A DNA stretch of 64,000 nt from Orlajensenia leifsoniae (GCF_004570845.1 NZ_SPQZ01000001.1:310001-374000); one strand, 5' to 3'. Counted from the first letter of the stretch, positions 8,617 to 17,359 are shown. The notes: generated by a model from the letters alone, not told the origin. Program-made: numbers and translations.

Positions 8617-10386
8617 ATGCGACACCTGCGCGCGCTCTCCGAGCGGCATCACCCGAAACGTCCCACTAGGTCCCGCTCGAAACGAGTCCTTGCCGGCCTC
8701 GCCGCGCTCAGCCTGGCCGTCGGCCTGTCCACGGTCGTCACCGCCGCGGCGCTCCCAGCATCTGCGGCGGAAAAGGCAAACTCCGACCCCATCACCTACA
8801 TCTACACGGGCTCACCGACCGCGGTCACCGTGCCAGAGGACGTGCAGATGGTGTTCATTCAGGCCACCGGGGGCTCAGGCGGCGACGCCACGATGGGCGC
8901 TAAAGGCGGGCCCGGCGCGACCGTCGATGGCGCGTTTTACGTCACACCCGGAGAGCAACTCCAGATCGCGGTCGGCCAAGCGGGACTGACAGGAGCGCCG
9001 GGCTGGGGCATGGAGCAGTACTTCGGCGGAACGCCTGGGGCCTCGGGCTGGAACAACAGCGACGGTCCCGTGGACGCGGGCGGCGGTGGCGGCGCCACGG
9101 TCATCTCGACCGGCACAGGTCCGGCCATCGTCGCCGCCGGCGGCGGCGGCGGCGGAGCCAGCGCGCACGACTCCGCGCAGTACCCGAGCGAGCCCGCAGG
9201 AGGCGACGGCGGAGACGGGGGCGCGACACCGACAAGCGGCGCCACAGGCGTCGGCGGCACGACCCTCGGTGCCGGAGTCGGCGGCGCTGCGGGTGGCAGT
9301 GACACCGTCAGCGGCGGTGACGGTGCCGCGGCCGTGACTTGGGACGGCGGCACGTTCGGCCAAGGCGGTGGAGGCGGGGGTGGCTCCGCGCTCGGCGGAG
9401 CCGGCGGCGCGGTCGGCACCGGGAATACCGGATTCGGCGGCGGCGGCGGCGGCGGCGGCGGGCAGTCATCGACCGCTGCCTCAGTGTTCGACACCTCGGT
9501 TGCAACGGCTGGCGCTGCCGGCGACGGATCCATCGAGCTCACTTGGATCGGCGGAACCACACTGACCACGACGCCACTCCCCGCGACGGTCGCGGCATCC
9601 GACACGCCTCACCCGCTGTCCGTCACCGCGACGGACGACTCGGGGGAAACATTGCCCGACCCCTCCGCCTTCGTCACTTGGTCCAGCAGTGATCAGAGCG
9701 ACGTCTTCAGCGCGGCGGGTGTGGTCATGACCCACGCCGGCACTCGCACGATCACCGCCGCCTGGGCCAGCGACCCCGCCACGTCGTCGAGTTTCCAAGT
9801 GAGCGTCACCCACGGACCGATCGTCGGATTCGAGTTCGTCGCCCCGATTCCGCAATATCGCACGGTATCCCCCGGCACGCTGGTGATGCTTGGCGTCGAA
9901 GGGACGGACCACTGGGGTAACCTCGTCGGCGATGCGACGAGCGACGTCACATTCACGAGCAGCGTCGCCAGCGACAAATTCTCGAGCGTGTCGCCGTGGC
10001 AGCTCACCATGACGGCACCCGGCACGCATGTCATCACGGCCTCCTACCCTGGCTACCCGTCGGCAACGGTCACGCTCACGGTGACGACCAACTCCGCCCA
10101 CCACGGTGCGACGCCTCCCCCCAACGGCTCTCACAAGACGACGCCTCCGCCCAGCGGCTCTCACGAGTCCGGTCCGCACCCCGCGACGAGCAGCGACACC
10201 GAGACGAGTAACGAAACGGCGACGAGCAACGTCTCGGACGTCGCTCCGGGTGCCACCCACCTCGCGAAAACCGGTCAATCCGCCCCGACAGGTCTGCTGA
10301 TCGTTGCCCTCGCGATGGCCGTAGCAGGAATCGCGCTCTCCTGGATAGCCATCAAACTACGGCGTCCACGTCGACCTCGCTCGTGA
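8617..10386 (+). CDS. Glycine-rich, sortase-anchored surface protein with LAKTG signal
   Basis: The 589-residue protein starts with a long signal peptide (basic region, hydrophobic core about residues 25-47, cleavage after PASA). Residues about 55-310 are a glycine-rich domain with GGGGGGG tracts, bracketed by IYTGSPTAVTVPEDV and GSIELTWIGG, as in bacterial glycine-rich adhesin-like domains. Two Ig-like repeats (about 315-495) and a Thr/Pro/Ser stalk follow. The end has LAKTG at residues 549-553, a membrane helix and the tail KLRRPRRPRS, a complete sorting signal of the LAXTG type used by class E sortases. No class E sortase gene is in the window. A perfect hairpin follows the stop. Confidence 0.85.
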   Translation: MRHLRALSERHHPKRPTRSRSKRVLAGLAALSLAVGLSTVVTAAALPASAAEKANSDPITYIYTGSPTAVTVPEDVQMVFIQATGGSGGDATMGAKGGPGATVDGAFYVTPGEQLQIAVGQAGLTGAPGWGMEQYFGGTPGASGWNNSDGPVDAGGGGGATVISTGTGPAIVAAGGGGGGASAHDSAQYPSEPAGGDGGDGGATPTSGATGVGGTTLGAGVGGAAGGSDTVSGGDGAAAVTWDGGTFGQGGGGGGGSALGGAGGAVGTGNTGFGGGGGGGGGQSSTAASVFDTSVATAGAAGDGSIELTWIGGTTLTTTPLPATVAASDTPHPLSVTATDDSGETLPDPSAFVTWSSSDQSDVFSAAGVVMTHAGTRTITAAWASDPATSSSFQVSVTHGPIVGFEFVAPIPQYRTVSPGTLVMLGVEGTDHWGNLVGDATSDVTFTSSVASDKFSSVSPWQLTMTAPGTHVITASYPGYPSATVTLTVTTNSAHHGATPPPNGSHKTTPPPSGSHESGPHPATSSDTETSNETATSNVSDVAPGATHLAKTGQSAPTGLLIVALAMAVAGIALSWIAIKLRRPRRPRS

Positions 10387-10390
10387 GCTG

Positions 10391-10429
10391 AACTCCCGCG
10401 GATTCACTTGACGTGGATCCGCGGGAGTT
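10391..10429 (+). terminator. Terminator after the surface-protein gene
   Basis: A perfect 13-bp inverted repeat (AACTCCCGCGGAT and its complement, loop 13) begins five bases after the stop and is followed by TCG. The T tract is short, so termination is probable rather than certain. Confidence 0.65.
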
Positions 10430-10673
10430 TCGTCGCGGCAGCTTGCGCTTCGAAGAGGACGTCGCTCTCGCTTGTCTGCATACTTGTTGGCGCATCGACG
10501 CAATCTTTGCCGCACCGAAGTGTCCACACATCCGAGCCCCGGGTTGCTTCACCCGTCGCTAGACCCATCACGCTTCTCGTCCCATGCGCCGGATACTCAC
10601 TGCGTGGGCCTCCGGCACGCTTCCGCGAGTCCGCTGAGGGCACTTGACCCGATCCGCATCTACCCGTTTGGCC

Positions 10674-11099
10674 TCAACGAATCGGCTGCACCGACGTCAC
10701 TTTGGCGAGCCACGGGCAGTAGATGTCACTGGTGAGGGTGCCATCCTCGACGTACTCGGGGAGGCCATCGCACACCTCGGTGGTGAAATCCGCGAACTCG
10801 AGGGTAGCCGGGTCGATGTGCCAGCTCCACGGCGCGTTCACGGAAGGGTCATCCCGCACAATATGCCCGACAGGAATCGCTGCCACCTCCTCGCCTGCCA
10901 ACAACGCTTTCGCGTGCTGCACCAGCTCGGGCGTCGCGAGCTCGATCTTGAAGGTCTGCTGCTCTATCTCGAACGTGGCAACGCTCGGAACGGTCGTGCC
11001 GCCTCCAGAACCCCCTGAGCACCCGGCGAGCATCACCAGCAGGAAGGCACCGCCGATCGCCGAGATTCCTATGCGTCGCCCTAACCCAGATGCACGCAC
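10674..11099 (-). CDS. Lipoprotein with BP74-like domain
   Basis: The 141-residue protein has a signal peptide ending in a lipobox (VMLAGC), so it should be tethered to the outer face of the membrane. The mature part, FEIEQQTFKIELATPELVQH and then GEEVAAIPVGHIVRD, WSWHIDPATLEFADFTTEVC, follows the pattern of the BP74 N-terminal domain, known from Dictyostelium calcium-regulated secreted proteins and from scattered bacteria. A bacterial function is not established. I chose the GTG at 11099 because AAGGGAG precedes it; the frame is open further upstream without a ribosome site. Two cysteines in the mature part (TEVC and IYCPW) could form a disulfide. Confidence 0.7.
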   Translation of the reverse strand: MRASGLGRRIGISAIGGAFLLVMLAGCSGGSGGGTTVPSVATFEIEQQTFKIELATPELVQHAKALLAGEEVAAIPVGHIVRDDPSVNAPWSWHIDPATLEFADFTTEVCDGLPEYVEDGTLTSDIYCPWLAKVTSVQPIR

Positions 11100-11326
11100 C
11101 TTTCGCTCCCTTCTAGTACGAGTATGGGTGAGGAATGGCGGCTTCACTAGGAGGAGCTCTGTCCACCGGCCGCCGACGGAACCAAGGAGGCCATCTCCGA
11201 AGAGCGGTCTCCGCAGCGATTGATTGGATGAGGCTGTCGACAACCACTTGGCCAGAGCATCATCGCTGCGTGTGAACGACGCCGGCTGTCGCTCCTCGGT
11301 TGGTCCGAGGTCCGCCGCGTGGGCAC

Positions 11327-12577
11327 CTAGCGCGGACCTCCTCCGACCGACTCCAGCCACGGCAGCAGTCTCGGCAGCGCCCGCAGGGCGACCTCACCGT
11401 GCCCGGTAGCCGGGATCTCGTCGTAGACGACCGAGGCGCCAAGCGTCTTCTGCTGCGTAACGAAGTCGGTTGTCGAATCGGGGTGCACGAGCGTGTCGGA
11501 AAGCCCCTGAGCCACGAACAGTGGCACAGGCATCGCGACGGACCCCGGCGTGTTCTCGGTAAGTAGGGTCTTCCACGGATCTGCGGTGGCCGGATCGCCA
11601 GTCAGGAACTTTCCGATCAGCGGCGTCGCGATGGTGTGCAATTGCTTGTTCTGTCCGAACAGGCAGAGCTCTGCCATGTCGGGAACCGCGGCCGCACCTG
11701 CGGGAGTGAGGATGTCGTCGAGGGTCGCATCCGGTGTCGACGGGCCGTAGACCGAGGAGTAGGCCGCGAACGCGTATGAGGAGATTGTGATGCCCGAGAC
11801 GTCGCCGATGTCGGAATTCATCAGCGCAGCCAGATCGGTGGCGGGCGCTGCGACCGCAACGGCGGACAGCTTCAGCTCGGGCGCGTAGGTCGCAGCGGTC
11901 TGAGCGGCGAAGAGCGCTGCGTGACCACCTTGCGAGTGCCCCCAGAGCACCAGGCGGTCGCTCGCGCCGACGTCAAGATGCCGGGCGGCCCGGGCGGCGT
12001 CGAGCAGGTTGTTGCCCTCCGTCTCGCCGATCAGGTAAGAGTCGGGGCCGGCCGCGCCCATCCCGGAATAGTCGGCAGCGACCACCACGTAACCCGCCTT
12101 GAGGAAGTCGCCTAGCCCCTCGATGAGGATGAACGGATCGACGCCGACGGACGGAGCGCACCGCTGGGCTACACCCGTGGTCGGGTGGCCCCAGGAGACG
12201 ATCGTGCGACCGGCCTCGGGTGCTGGTCCGTCGGGCGTGAGGACGACGCCGGAGGTAAGGATGTCGTGACCCAGCACATCCGTCGAGTGATAGAGCACTC
12301 GCCAGGCCTTCGATCCGGTCGGGGCGCTCCGGAGCGACTCAGTCCGAACGACCGTGCCGGGAGGAGCATCCTTCTCCGTCCCGGTCGTCTTGTAAAAGGC
12401 CGGGGCCGCCCACTCCTCGACGGTGCCGGCATCCACCCGCCGGTCGATGGTGAAGGTGAAAACCGCGATCGCGAGCGCTACCAATGCTGCTAGGACAGTC
12501 GCGAGAACGGTACGCGAGTGTCGGCGCGGGACCTGCGGCTGGTCACCAGACTTCAGCACTGTTGCAATGTACCTCAT
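11327..12577 (-). CDS. Secretory lipase (LIP family) alpha/beta hydrolase
   Basis: The 416-residue protein has an N-terminal membrane segment (about residues 22-44) that may act as a signal anchor or signal peptide. The nucleophile Ser215 lies in VLWGHSQGGHAAL; the acid Asp is probably in AQGLSDTLVHP and the His in PATGHGEVA near the end. HPTTGVAQRCAPS and AADYSGMG are typical of the LIP family of secreted triacylglycerol lipases. Its natural substrate is unknown. It lies downstream of the iclR gene on the same strand, separated by a short tandem-repeat stretch, and may be under its own promoter. Confidence 0.85.
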   Translation of the reverse strand: MRYIATVLKSGDQPQVPRRHSRTVLATVLAALVALAIAVFTFTIDRRVDAGTVEEWAAPAFYKTTGTEKDAPPGTVVRTESLRSAPTGSKAWRVLYHSTDVLGHDILTSGVVLTPDGPAPEAGRTIVSWGHPTTGVAQRCAPSVGVDPFILIEGLGDFLKAGYVVVAADYSGMGAAGPDSYLIGETEGNNLLDAARAARHLDVGASDRLVLWGHSQGGHAALFAAQTAATYAPELKLSAVAVAAPATDLAALMNSDIGDVSGITISSYAFAAYSSVYGPSTPDATLDDILTPAGAAAVPDMAELCLFGQNKQLHTIATPLIGKFLTGDPATADPWKTLLTENTPGSVAMPVPLFVAQGLSDTLVHPDSTTDFVTQQKTLGASVVYDEIPATGHGEVALRALPRLLPWLESVGGGPR

Positions 12578-12676
12578 CGACCGAATGCGAGTCGTGTACG
12601 CGGCGGACCCATGAGCAGCCTTCAGCGGATCCGCAAGCGGAGCCCCGTGCGGTCCCGCATCACGCGAGTCGCTCTA

Positions 12677-12727
12677 TCGCGATCGCGATCGCGATCTGCG
12701 CTCGTGCGCTCGTGCGCTCGTGCGCTC
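12677..12727. repeat. Two short tandem repeats
   Basis: The stretch holds three GCGATC units followed directly by four copies (the last ending differently) of an 8-mer TGCGCTCG. It sits immediately after the iclR stop and about 100 bases before the lipase start on the minus strand. The GCGATC part is self-complementary and could fold. Confidence 0.8.
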
Positions 12728-13519
12728 TCAGGAGCGTGATGCGGTGAAGCCGAGACTCGACCCGATCCGATCCGCTGTCTCGATCGCGTGGGCGGCGAGC
12801 TCGTCCTGGCGCCGCTCAAGCCTAAGGGCCGTCGCCGGCCCCGAGATGGTCATGGCTCCTGCGATGCCACCCTGCGAGTCGCGGATGGGTGCTGCGACGC
12901 TCGCCCGCCCGAGAGCGAACTCGTCCACATCCACCGCATAGCCGCGGCGCTCGACCTCGCTCACGGCGAGATTGAGCTGCGCGATGTTCGTGATCGTGGC
13001 CTCGGTGTATCGCTCGAGGTCACCGAGCATCGCCGCGCGCTGCTCCTCGGGCACTCCGAGGAGCAGGCACTTGCCCATGCTCGTTGCGTGAATCGGATCA
13101 CGACGACCGGCAATGGTGTGATTGCGCGGCGCCTCCGGGCCCTCGAAGTTCGCCAGGTAGAGCACGGCACCGTCGCTCAGAATAGCCACGTTGGTTCCAA
13201 GTCCGAGATGTCCAGCGAGATTCTGCAGAATCTGGCGCGACGCACGGAACAACGGATGCTGGTTGAGCGCGGCACCACCCAGAGTGATGAGTTCCGGGCC
13301 GAGCCGGTAGAGATTCCCGACCGGATCGCGATCGAGCAGTCCGGCATTCTCCAAGGTGCTCAGAAGACGGGAGGCGGTCGATTGGCCGATGCCGGCTGAC
13401 CGCGCGATATCGGAGACTCGCTGCGGCTGACCGTCCGCGAAAATGCGGAGGATGGAGACGGCTTTCCCCACGCTCTGGATGGTGCCGGGCGGATTCTGCA
13501 TATTCACAGAATAGGGCAT
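12728..13519 (-). CDS. IclR family transcriptional regulator
   Basis: The 263-residue protein has a winged helix at residues about 12-70 (IQSVGKAVSILRIFADGQPQ, RVSDIARSAGIGQSTASRLL) and an IclR effector domain after it (TNVAILSDGAVLYLANFEGP, DPIHATSMGKCLL, GYAVDVDEFALGRASVAAPI). Start 13519 is chosen because GGGGAGG lies five bases upstream. IclR proteins typically control catabolic genes in response to a small carboxylate or sugar-derived ligand. It sits downstream of a tat cassette on the same strand, next to a divergent sugar importer operon. A motif shared with those promoters lies just upstream of its ribosome site, which suggests autoregulation. Confidence 0.93.
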   Translation of the reverse strand: MPYSVNMQNPPGTIQSVGKAVSILRIFADGQPQRVSDIARSAGIGQSTASRLLSTLENAGLLDRDPVGNLYRLGPELITLGGAALNQHPLFRASRQILQNLAGHLGLGTNVAILSDGAVLYLANFEGPEAPRNHTIAGRRDPIHATSMGKCLLLGVPEEQRAAMLGDLERYTEATITNIAQLNLAVSEVERRGYAVDVDEFALGRASVAAPIRDSQGGIAGAMTISGPATALRLERRQDELAAHAIETADRIGSSLGFTASRS

Positions 13520-13531
13520 TCCTACCTCCCC

Positions 13532-13549
13532 TATGCACATCATGCACGA
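13532..13549. promoter_or_regulatory. Candidate IclR operator upstream of iclR
   Basis: TATGCACATCATGCACGA shares the 8-mer ATGCACAT with the site at 15217-15233 and has a second TGCAC. It ends about 5 bases upstream of the iclR ribosome site, a position suited to autorepression. Confidence 0.4.
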
Positions 13550-13621
13550 AGGTTGCGAGGTTCGTCTCGATCCCGCCCGACCGCTTCTCATCGGATGTCA
13601 GCCGATGCGGGAGGTGGAACC

Positions 13622-14470
13622 TCAATCGTCTGCGCGGCTCGCCACTTCTGAAAGCAGGCTCGGAATCTCGTCGCGACGGGTTAGCGCCGCCTCGATCTTC
13701 GCTGCCCGGCGATCTCGCAGGAGCGCGATGCCGACGGCGCCGAAGTAGAGCACGACCAGCGGCACTGCGAGCAGGAACATGGAGAAGACGTCGGCTGCCG
13801 GTGTGGCGATCGCCGTGAACAGGCAGATGGCCAGGAGCGCGTACCGCCAGGACCTGAGGATAGTCGCACCGCTCAGCACTCCGGCGACGTTGAGCACGAC
13901 CAGGAAGACGGGCAGGACGAAAGCCACCCCGATCGCTAGCACCAGCTTCAGCACGAAGTCGTAGTACGCGGAGGCGGCGAGGAATGACGCCGTCTGCCCG
14001 GGCGCGAAGCTCACCATGAGCTCGATCACGTGCGGCAGGACGAACAGTCCGGCAGCGCATCCGCCCACGAAGAGCGGGATAGCGGATGCCAGGAACCCAA
14101 GGGTGATCCGCGATTCCTTGCGCGTCAATCCGGGCACGGCGAAGGCGAAGACCTCATAGAGCCAGACCGGGGCCGACAGGATTAGGCCGAGCTGAAGCGC
14201 AATGCGCAGTCGCAGGTCGAACGCGCCGGTGATGGTGTCGAAGTTCATCGACGCCACACGGCCGTCCTGGCCGTCGAGGGCACTGACCGGTCCCGTCAGC
14301 ACGTCCCAGACGACGGATGAGAGGAACCACCCGGCGATGGCCCCGATCACCAAGGAGATGCCGACGATGAACAGACGATTACGCAGCTCACGAAGGTGTC
14401 CTCCGAGGGTCATCGTGGACGTCGAACGCTGCGCCCTCTTCGCCCGCAGACGGGCCGGGAGCAGTGCCAT
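13622..14470 (-). CDS. tatC: Twin-arginine translocase subunit TatC
   Basis: The 282-residue protein is the multispanning receptor of the Tat export pathway for folded proteins. The N-terminal TLGGHLRELRNRLF and the following membrane segment are the TatC hallmark, with later YEVFAFAVPGLTRKES and ASAYYDFVLK also typical; about six membrane segments can be traced. The ATG lies one base after the tatA stop, so translation is coupled. The order here is tatB-like, tatA, tatC, all on the minus strand, beside a divergent operon whose binding protein bears a twin-arginine signal. The N-terminal 20 residues are basic and longer than in many homologues. Confidence 0.93.
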   Translation of the reverse strand: MALLPARLRAKRAQRSTSTMTLGGHLRELRNRLFIVGISLVIGAIAGWFLSSVVWDVLTGPVSALDGQDGRVASMNFDTITGAFDLRLRIALQLGLILSAPVWLYEVFAFAVPGLTRKESRITLGFLASAIPLFVGGCAAGLFVLPHVIELMVSFAPGQTASFLAASAYYDFVLKLVLAIGVAFVLPVFLVVLNVAGVLSGATILRSWRYALLAICLFTAIATPAADVFSMFLLAVPLVVLYFGAVGIALLRDRRAAKIEAALTRRDEIPSLLSEVASRADD

Positions 14471-14471
14471 G

Positions 14472-14663
14472 TCAGGGCTGAGTCGGCAGGGTGCCCGCGG
14501 CTGACGACTCGGGCTCGTCGTCCGTGGTGCGGATCTCCTTCTTGAAGATGCGCATGGACTGGCCCAGGCTGCGGGCGAGCGCCGGGATCTTCGGTGCGCC
14601 GAAGAGCAGCAGGACGACGACGAGAATGAGAACGGCGTGCCAGCCGTTGAGGTTTGCGAGCAT
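14472..14663 (-). CDS. tatA: Twin-arginine translocase subunit TatA
   Basis: The 63-residue protein has one membrane helix (about residues 8-21), the FGAPKIP hinge and an amphipathic helix (LARSLGQSMRIFKKEI), the standard TatA layout. Tat A subunits multimerise to form the translocation pore. GGAGG lies seven bases before the ATG. It is the middle gene of the tatB-like, tatA, tatC set; 37 bases separate it from the gene before, and one base from tatC. It is shorter than most TatA proteins because the acidic tail is brief. Confidence 0.92.
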   Translation of the reverse strand: MLANLNGWHAVLILVVVLLLFGAPKIPALARSLGQSMRIFKKEIRTTDDEPESSAAGTLPTQP

Positions 14664-14700
14664 TGTTCGACCTCCGTGTCGAGTTGGTAGTACTGAGTGT

Positions 14701-15033
14701 TCACTCAGCGGCGGTCGCCGCTGGAGTCTCTGTGCTGTTACGGGTCATCGACGACGACCGCGCGATCGGACTGGCGCTGGTGTCCTCCACGAGCGCTTCC
14801 CGGATGATGCGCCTCGGGTCGTACTGCCGAGGATCGAGCTTGCGCCAGTCGACATCCTCGAAGTCCGGGCCGAGCTCGTCCCGCAGTCGCTGTTCGGCTG
14901 AGCCCGTCAGCGTCTTCAAGCGCCGAACGAGCGCGCCCAGTTGCTGAGCGATTCCGGGTAGGCGTTCCGGTCCGAGCAGGAACGCGGCGATGACCCCGAT
15001 GATGACGACCTTCTCGACAGTGAGACCGAACAT
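14701..15033 (-). CDS. tatB: Twin-arginine translocase TatB-like subunit
   Basis: The 110-residue protein has an N-terminal helix (FGLTVEKVVIIGVIAAFLLG) followed by the PERLPGIAQQLG motif that distinguishes TatB from TatA, then an amphipathic helix and a polar tail. TatB works with TatC in signal-peptide recognition. The start at 15033 gives the usual MFGLT beginning, although no strong ribosome site precedes it; an in-frame ATG at 15087 would add 18 basic residues. It is the first gene of the cassette and faces the importer operon across a 412-bp control region. Confidence 0.88.
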   Translation of the reverse strand: MFGLTVEKVVIIGVIAAFLLGPERLPGIAQQLGALVRRLKTLTGSAEQRLRDELGPDFEDVDWRKLDPRQYDPRRIIREALVEDTSASPIARSSSMTRNSTETPAATAAE

Positions 15034-15171
15034 GGCGAGTCGTTTACGCCGTCGCGCCGCGGCTGGGATGGCTAGGCAATCCGGCATCGATCGTCGGATT
15101 GGCCAGTTCTGACCCGATGCTGTGGGTTCGTCTTCGATCCGCCATCACGATCACAACCTCTTATCGTTCAT

Positions 15172-15199
15172 TTGACTTGCATTGAACTTAACATACCAT
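15172..15199 (+). promoter_or_regulatory. Putative sigma-70 promoter of the importer operon
   Basis: TTGACT (15172-15177) and TACCAT (15194-15199) are separated by 16 bases. The operator-like repeats start at the -10 and continue past the expected start of transcription, as expected for repression. Confidence 0.5.
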
Positions 15200-15233
15200 G
15201 CATTCTATGCGATAGTCATGCACATAACGCATG
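15197..15233. promoter_or_regulatory. Candidate IclR operator between tat and importer genes
   Basis: The segment contains CATGCATTCTATGCG and then CATGCACATAACGCATG (15217-15233), a near-palindrome with ATGC and GCAT ends. The second part matches GTGCACATAA-gca-ACGCAT upstream of the GH2 gene apart from a 3-base insertion there, and ATGCACAT upstream of iclR. Confidence 0.5.
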
Positions 15234-15445
15234 AAAGCAGATGGACGGTCAATGCAGATCACGGAACGCACCAGCCTTGCGAAAGAGCCGGCACTCCCCT
15301 CTGCGCTGACTGCACATCTCGGAACACCCACGGGCGGTCCAGCACAGCGACGAACTCACGGAACGTGTCACGGGCGCCCCCCACGATCCACTGCACGAGA
15401 AAGCGACCCCGACATGATTTTCGCCACCAGCCGAGAGGCACGATC

Positions 15446-16375
15446 GTGACGACGACCACCATCGGACGACGACAGAAGAAGCCACACAGCTCGAACGTTC
15501 GGGCAGCGCGGCTGAGCGAGGTCCGTTTCATCGTCCTCCTCCTCCTCCCGGGCACCGCCCTGCTCGTCGGCGTCGTGCTCTACCCCCTGCTGCGCTCGCT
15601 CGCCTCCGCCTTCTTCGCGGAGAGCCTCCTGTACCCCGGAGCCACCTGGGTCGGTTTGCAGAACGTGATCGACGTGCTGCAGGACGGTTTCGCCGAACTG
15701 CTCTCACAGACACTCATCTTCACGATCGGCGCGACGATCGTGCCCTTCATCGTCGGTCTCGCACTAGCGCTCGTCCTGAATGAGCAGTTCCGGGGCCAAC
15801 GATTCCTCCGTGGCGCGTTCCTCATCCCCTGGCTCATCCCGGGCGTTGTCGTGTCGTTCCTGTGGATGTGGATCTTCGACGCGAACTACGGCGTGCTCAA
15901 CGGAGTGCTCATGCAGTTGCACCTCATCGACACTCCGATCGCATGGCTCTTCAACACCGACACGGCTCGCGGAGCTCTCATCATCGCGAAGTCGTGGAAC
16001 TCGTTCCCCTGGGTCATGGTGATGCTCCTCGCGGCACTCCAGACGGTGCCCGGTGAACTGCACGAGGCCGCAGCGATGGACGGGGCCGGACCGATCCGCC
16101 GATTCTTCGCCGTGACGTGGCCGCACATCGCCGGTGTCGCGGGCCTCGTGATCTTGCTCGAGTTCATCTGGAACTTCCAGCACTTCGACACGATCTTCGT
16201 GCTGACGGGCGGTGGACCCGCCGGGACGACGCAGACGTTCGCGACCGAGGTCTACGACACCGCGTTCAAGGGCTACGACCTCGGTCACGCCGGGGCTCTC
16301 GGCCTGCTCTGGATGGGACTCCTGCTCATCCTCGTCGTCGTATATGTGCGCTTCTCCGAGCGCGGAGAGAAGTAG
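15446..16375 (+). CDS. Carbohydrate ABC transporter permease, MalF type (second importer)
   Basis: The 309-residue permease begins at a GTG with GAGAGG about seven bases upstream; the frame is open further left, but that part is not protein-like. It has an N-terminal membrane helix (FIVLLLLPGTALLVGVVLYP), an EAA loop (HEAAAMDGAGPIRRFF) and the LTGGGPAGTTQTF segment common to MalF/UgpA-like permeases. It is the first gene of a plus-strand operon with a second permease, a Tat-type binding lipoprotein and an FAD enzyme. The ATPase is absent. Confidence 0.92.
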   Translation: MTTTTIGRRQKKPHSSNVRAARLSEVRFIVLLLLPGTALLVGVVLYPLLRSLASAFFAESLLYPGATWVGLQNVIDVLQDGFAELLSQTLIFTIGATIVPFIVGLALALVLNEQFRGQRFLRGAFLIPWLIPGVVVSFLWMWIFDANYGVLNGVLMQLHLIDTPIAWLFNTDTARGALIIAKSWNSFPWVMVMLLAALQTVPGELHEAAAMDGAGPIRRFFAVTWPHIAGVAGLVILLEFIWNFQHFDTIFVLTGGGPAGTTQTFATEVYDTAFKGYDLGHAGALGLLWMGLLLILVVVYVRFSERGEK

Positions 16376-16378
16376 GCC

Positions 16379-17287
16379 ATGGCAACTCTGACATCGCTCG
16401 CCGTCGAGGCGCCGTCGACACAGGAACACGTATCCGAGCGCACCCCCACGGCTCGTCGTGCCGTGCGTCGTCGGCCACGGTGGGCACTGTGGACCGCCCT
16501 CATCGTACTCGGCCTGTTCGCCTTCCTTCCCGTCTACTGGCTCGCGGTCACGTCCGTGACTCCTGAGCGCGACGCGTTCACCTTCCCGCCCCGGCTTTTC
16601 CCCTCCACGGTGACGTTCGAGCACTATCTGGCCGTCTTCCAGACTCCCGCGATCTTCGAGTACCTCCGCAACAGCATCGTGGTCTCGACCATCACGGCCG
16701 TCCTCTCGGTCGCGGTCTCGATGTACATGGGCTACGCGTTCTCGAAGTTCCGCTTCCGCGGACGCAAGTCCCTCATGTACTTCGTGCTGTCGAGTCAGAT
16801 GTTTCCGCAGGCCCTCCTGCTCGTCACGCTCTACGTGGTCTTCGCGCAGGCCGGGTTGCTGAACACCTACCAGTCCCTGGTGATCTCGTTCACGACGTTC
16901 ACATTGCCCCTGTGCGTGTGGATGCTGAAGGGCTTCTTCGACACCCTCCCCGACGACCTTATCGAGGCGGCCAAGATCGATGGCGCAGGACCGTGGCGTA
17001 CCTTCCACTCCGTCATCCTGCCGCTCGCGGCCCCGGGCCTCGTGGCCGCCGGGCTCTTCGCATTCGTGCGCGGGTGGAACGACTTCATGTTCGCCCTGAC
17101 CCTCGCAGGTCCCGAGAAGCAGACGCTTCCCCCTGGTCTCGTCAACACCTACGTGAGCGAGGCCGCCACCGCGTGGCCCGAGCTGATGGCGGCCTCCCTG
17201 CTCGTCTCCATCCCCGTCTGCGCAGCCTTCATCCTGCTGCAGCGCTACCTCGTCGGCGGTATCACCGCAGGCGCCGTCAAGGGCTGA
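16379..17287 (+). CDS. Carbohydrate ABC transporter permease, MalG type (second importer)
   Basis: The 302-residue permease starts three bases after the previous stop, so the pair is coupled. It has a basic N-terminus, a membrane helix (ALWTALIVLGLFAFLPVYWL), the EAA loop IEAAKIDGAGPWRTFH and the C-terminal LLQRYLVGGITAGAVKG end. It forms the heterodimeric channel with the upstream MalF-type subunit. The fixed polar loop FVRGWNDFMFAL matches MalG relatives that serve oligosaccharide importers. Confidence 0.93.
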   Translation: MATLTSLAVEAPSTQEHVSERTPTARRAVRRRPRWALWTALIVLGLFAFLPVYWLAVTSVTPERDAFTFPPRLFPSTVTFEHYLAVFQTPAIFEYLRNSIVVSTITAVLSVAVSMYMGYAFSKFRFRGRKSLMYFVLSSQMFPQALLLVTLYVVFAQAGLLNTYQSLVISFTTFTLPLCVWMLKGFFDTLPDDLIEAAKIDGAGPWRTFHSVILPLAAPGLVAAGLFAFVRGWNDFMFALTLAGPEKQTLPPGLVNTYVSEAATAWPELMAASLLVSIPVCAAFILLQRYLVGGITAGAVKG

Positions 17288-17359
17288 CCCAGCCCTCTGC
17301 CGGTGAGCACCATCCATCCCACCCACTGCATCACGCACCACGAAATCAAAGGAGAAATC

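Larger units (their letters stand above)
15034..15445. other. Divergent control region between tat cassette and importer operon
   Basis: The left half carries a plus-strand promoter and operator-like repeats (listed separately). The right half, about 15240-15440, contains no clear gene and would be an untranslated leader of roughly 240 bases. A 72-codon frame (15231-15449) overlaps the permease GTG as GTGA, but has no good ribosome site. Confidence 0.5.

Noticed and set aside
8026-8652. N-terminal extension of the CocE-like protein by about 209 codons
   Set aside because: A proper ribosome site supports the start at 8025, and the extension has no hydrolase-like sequence or signal peptide.
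15231-15449. 72-codon ORF overlapping the permease GTG as GTGA
   Set aside because: The overlap looks like coupling, but there is no ribosome site, the composition is not protein-like, and its ATG lies inside the operator motif.
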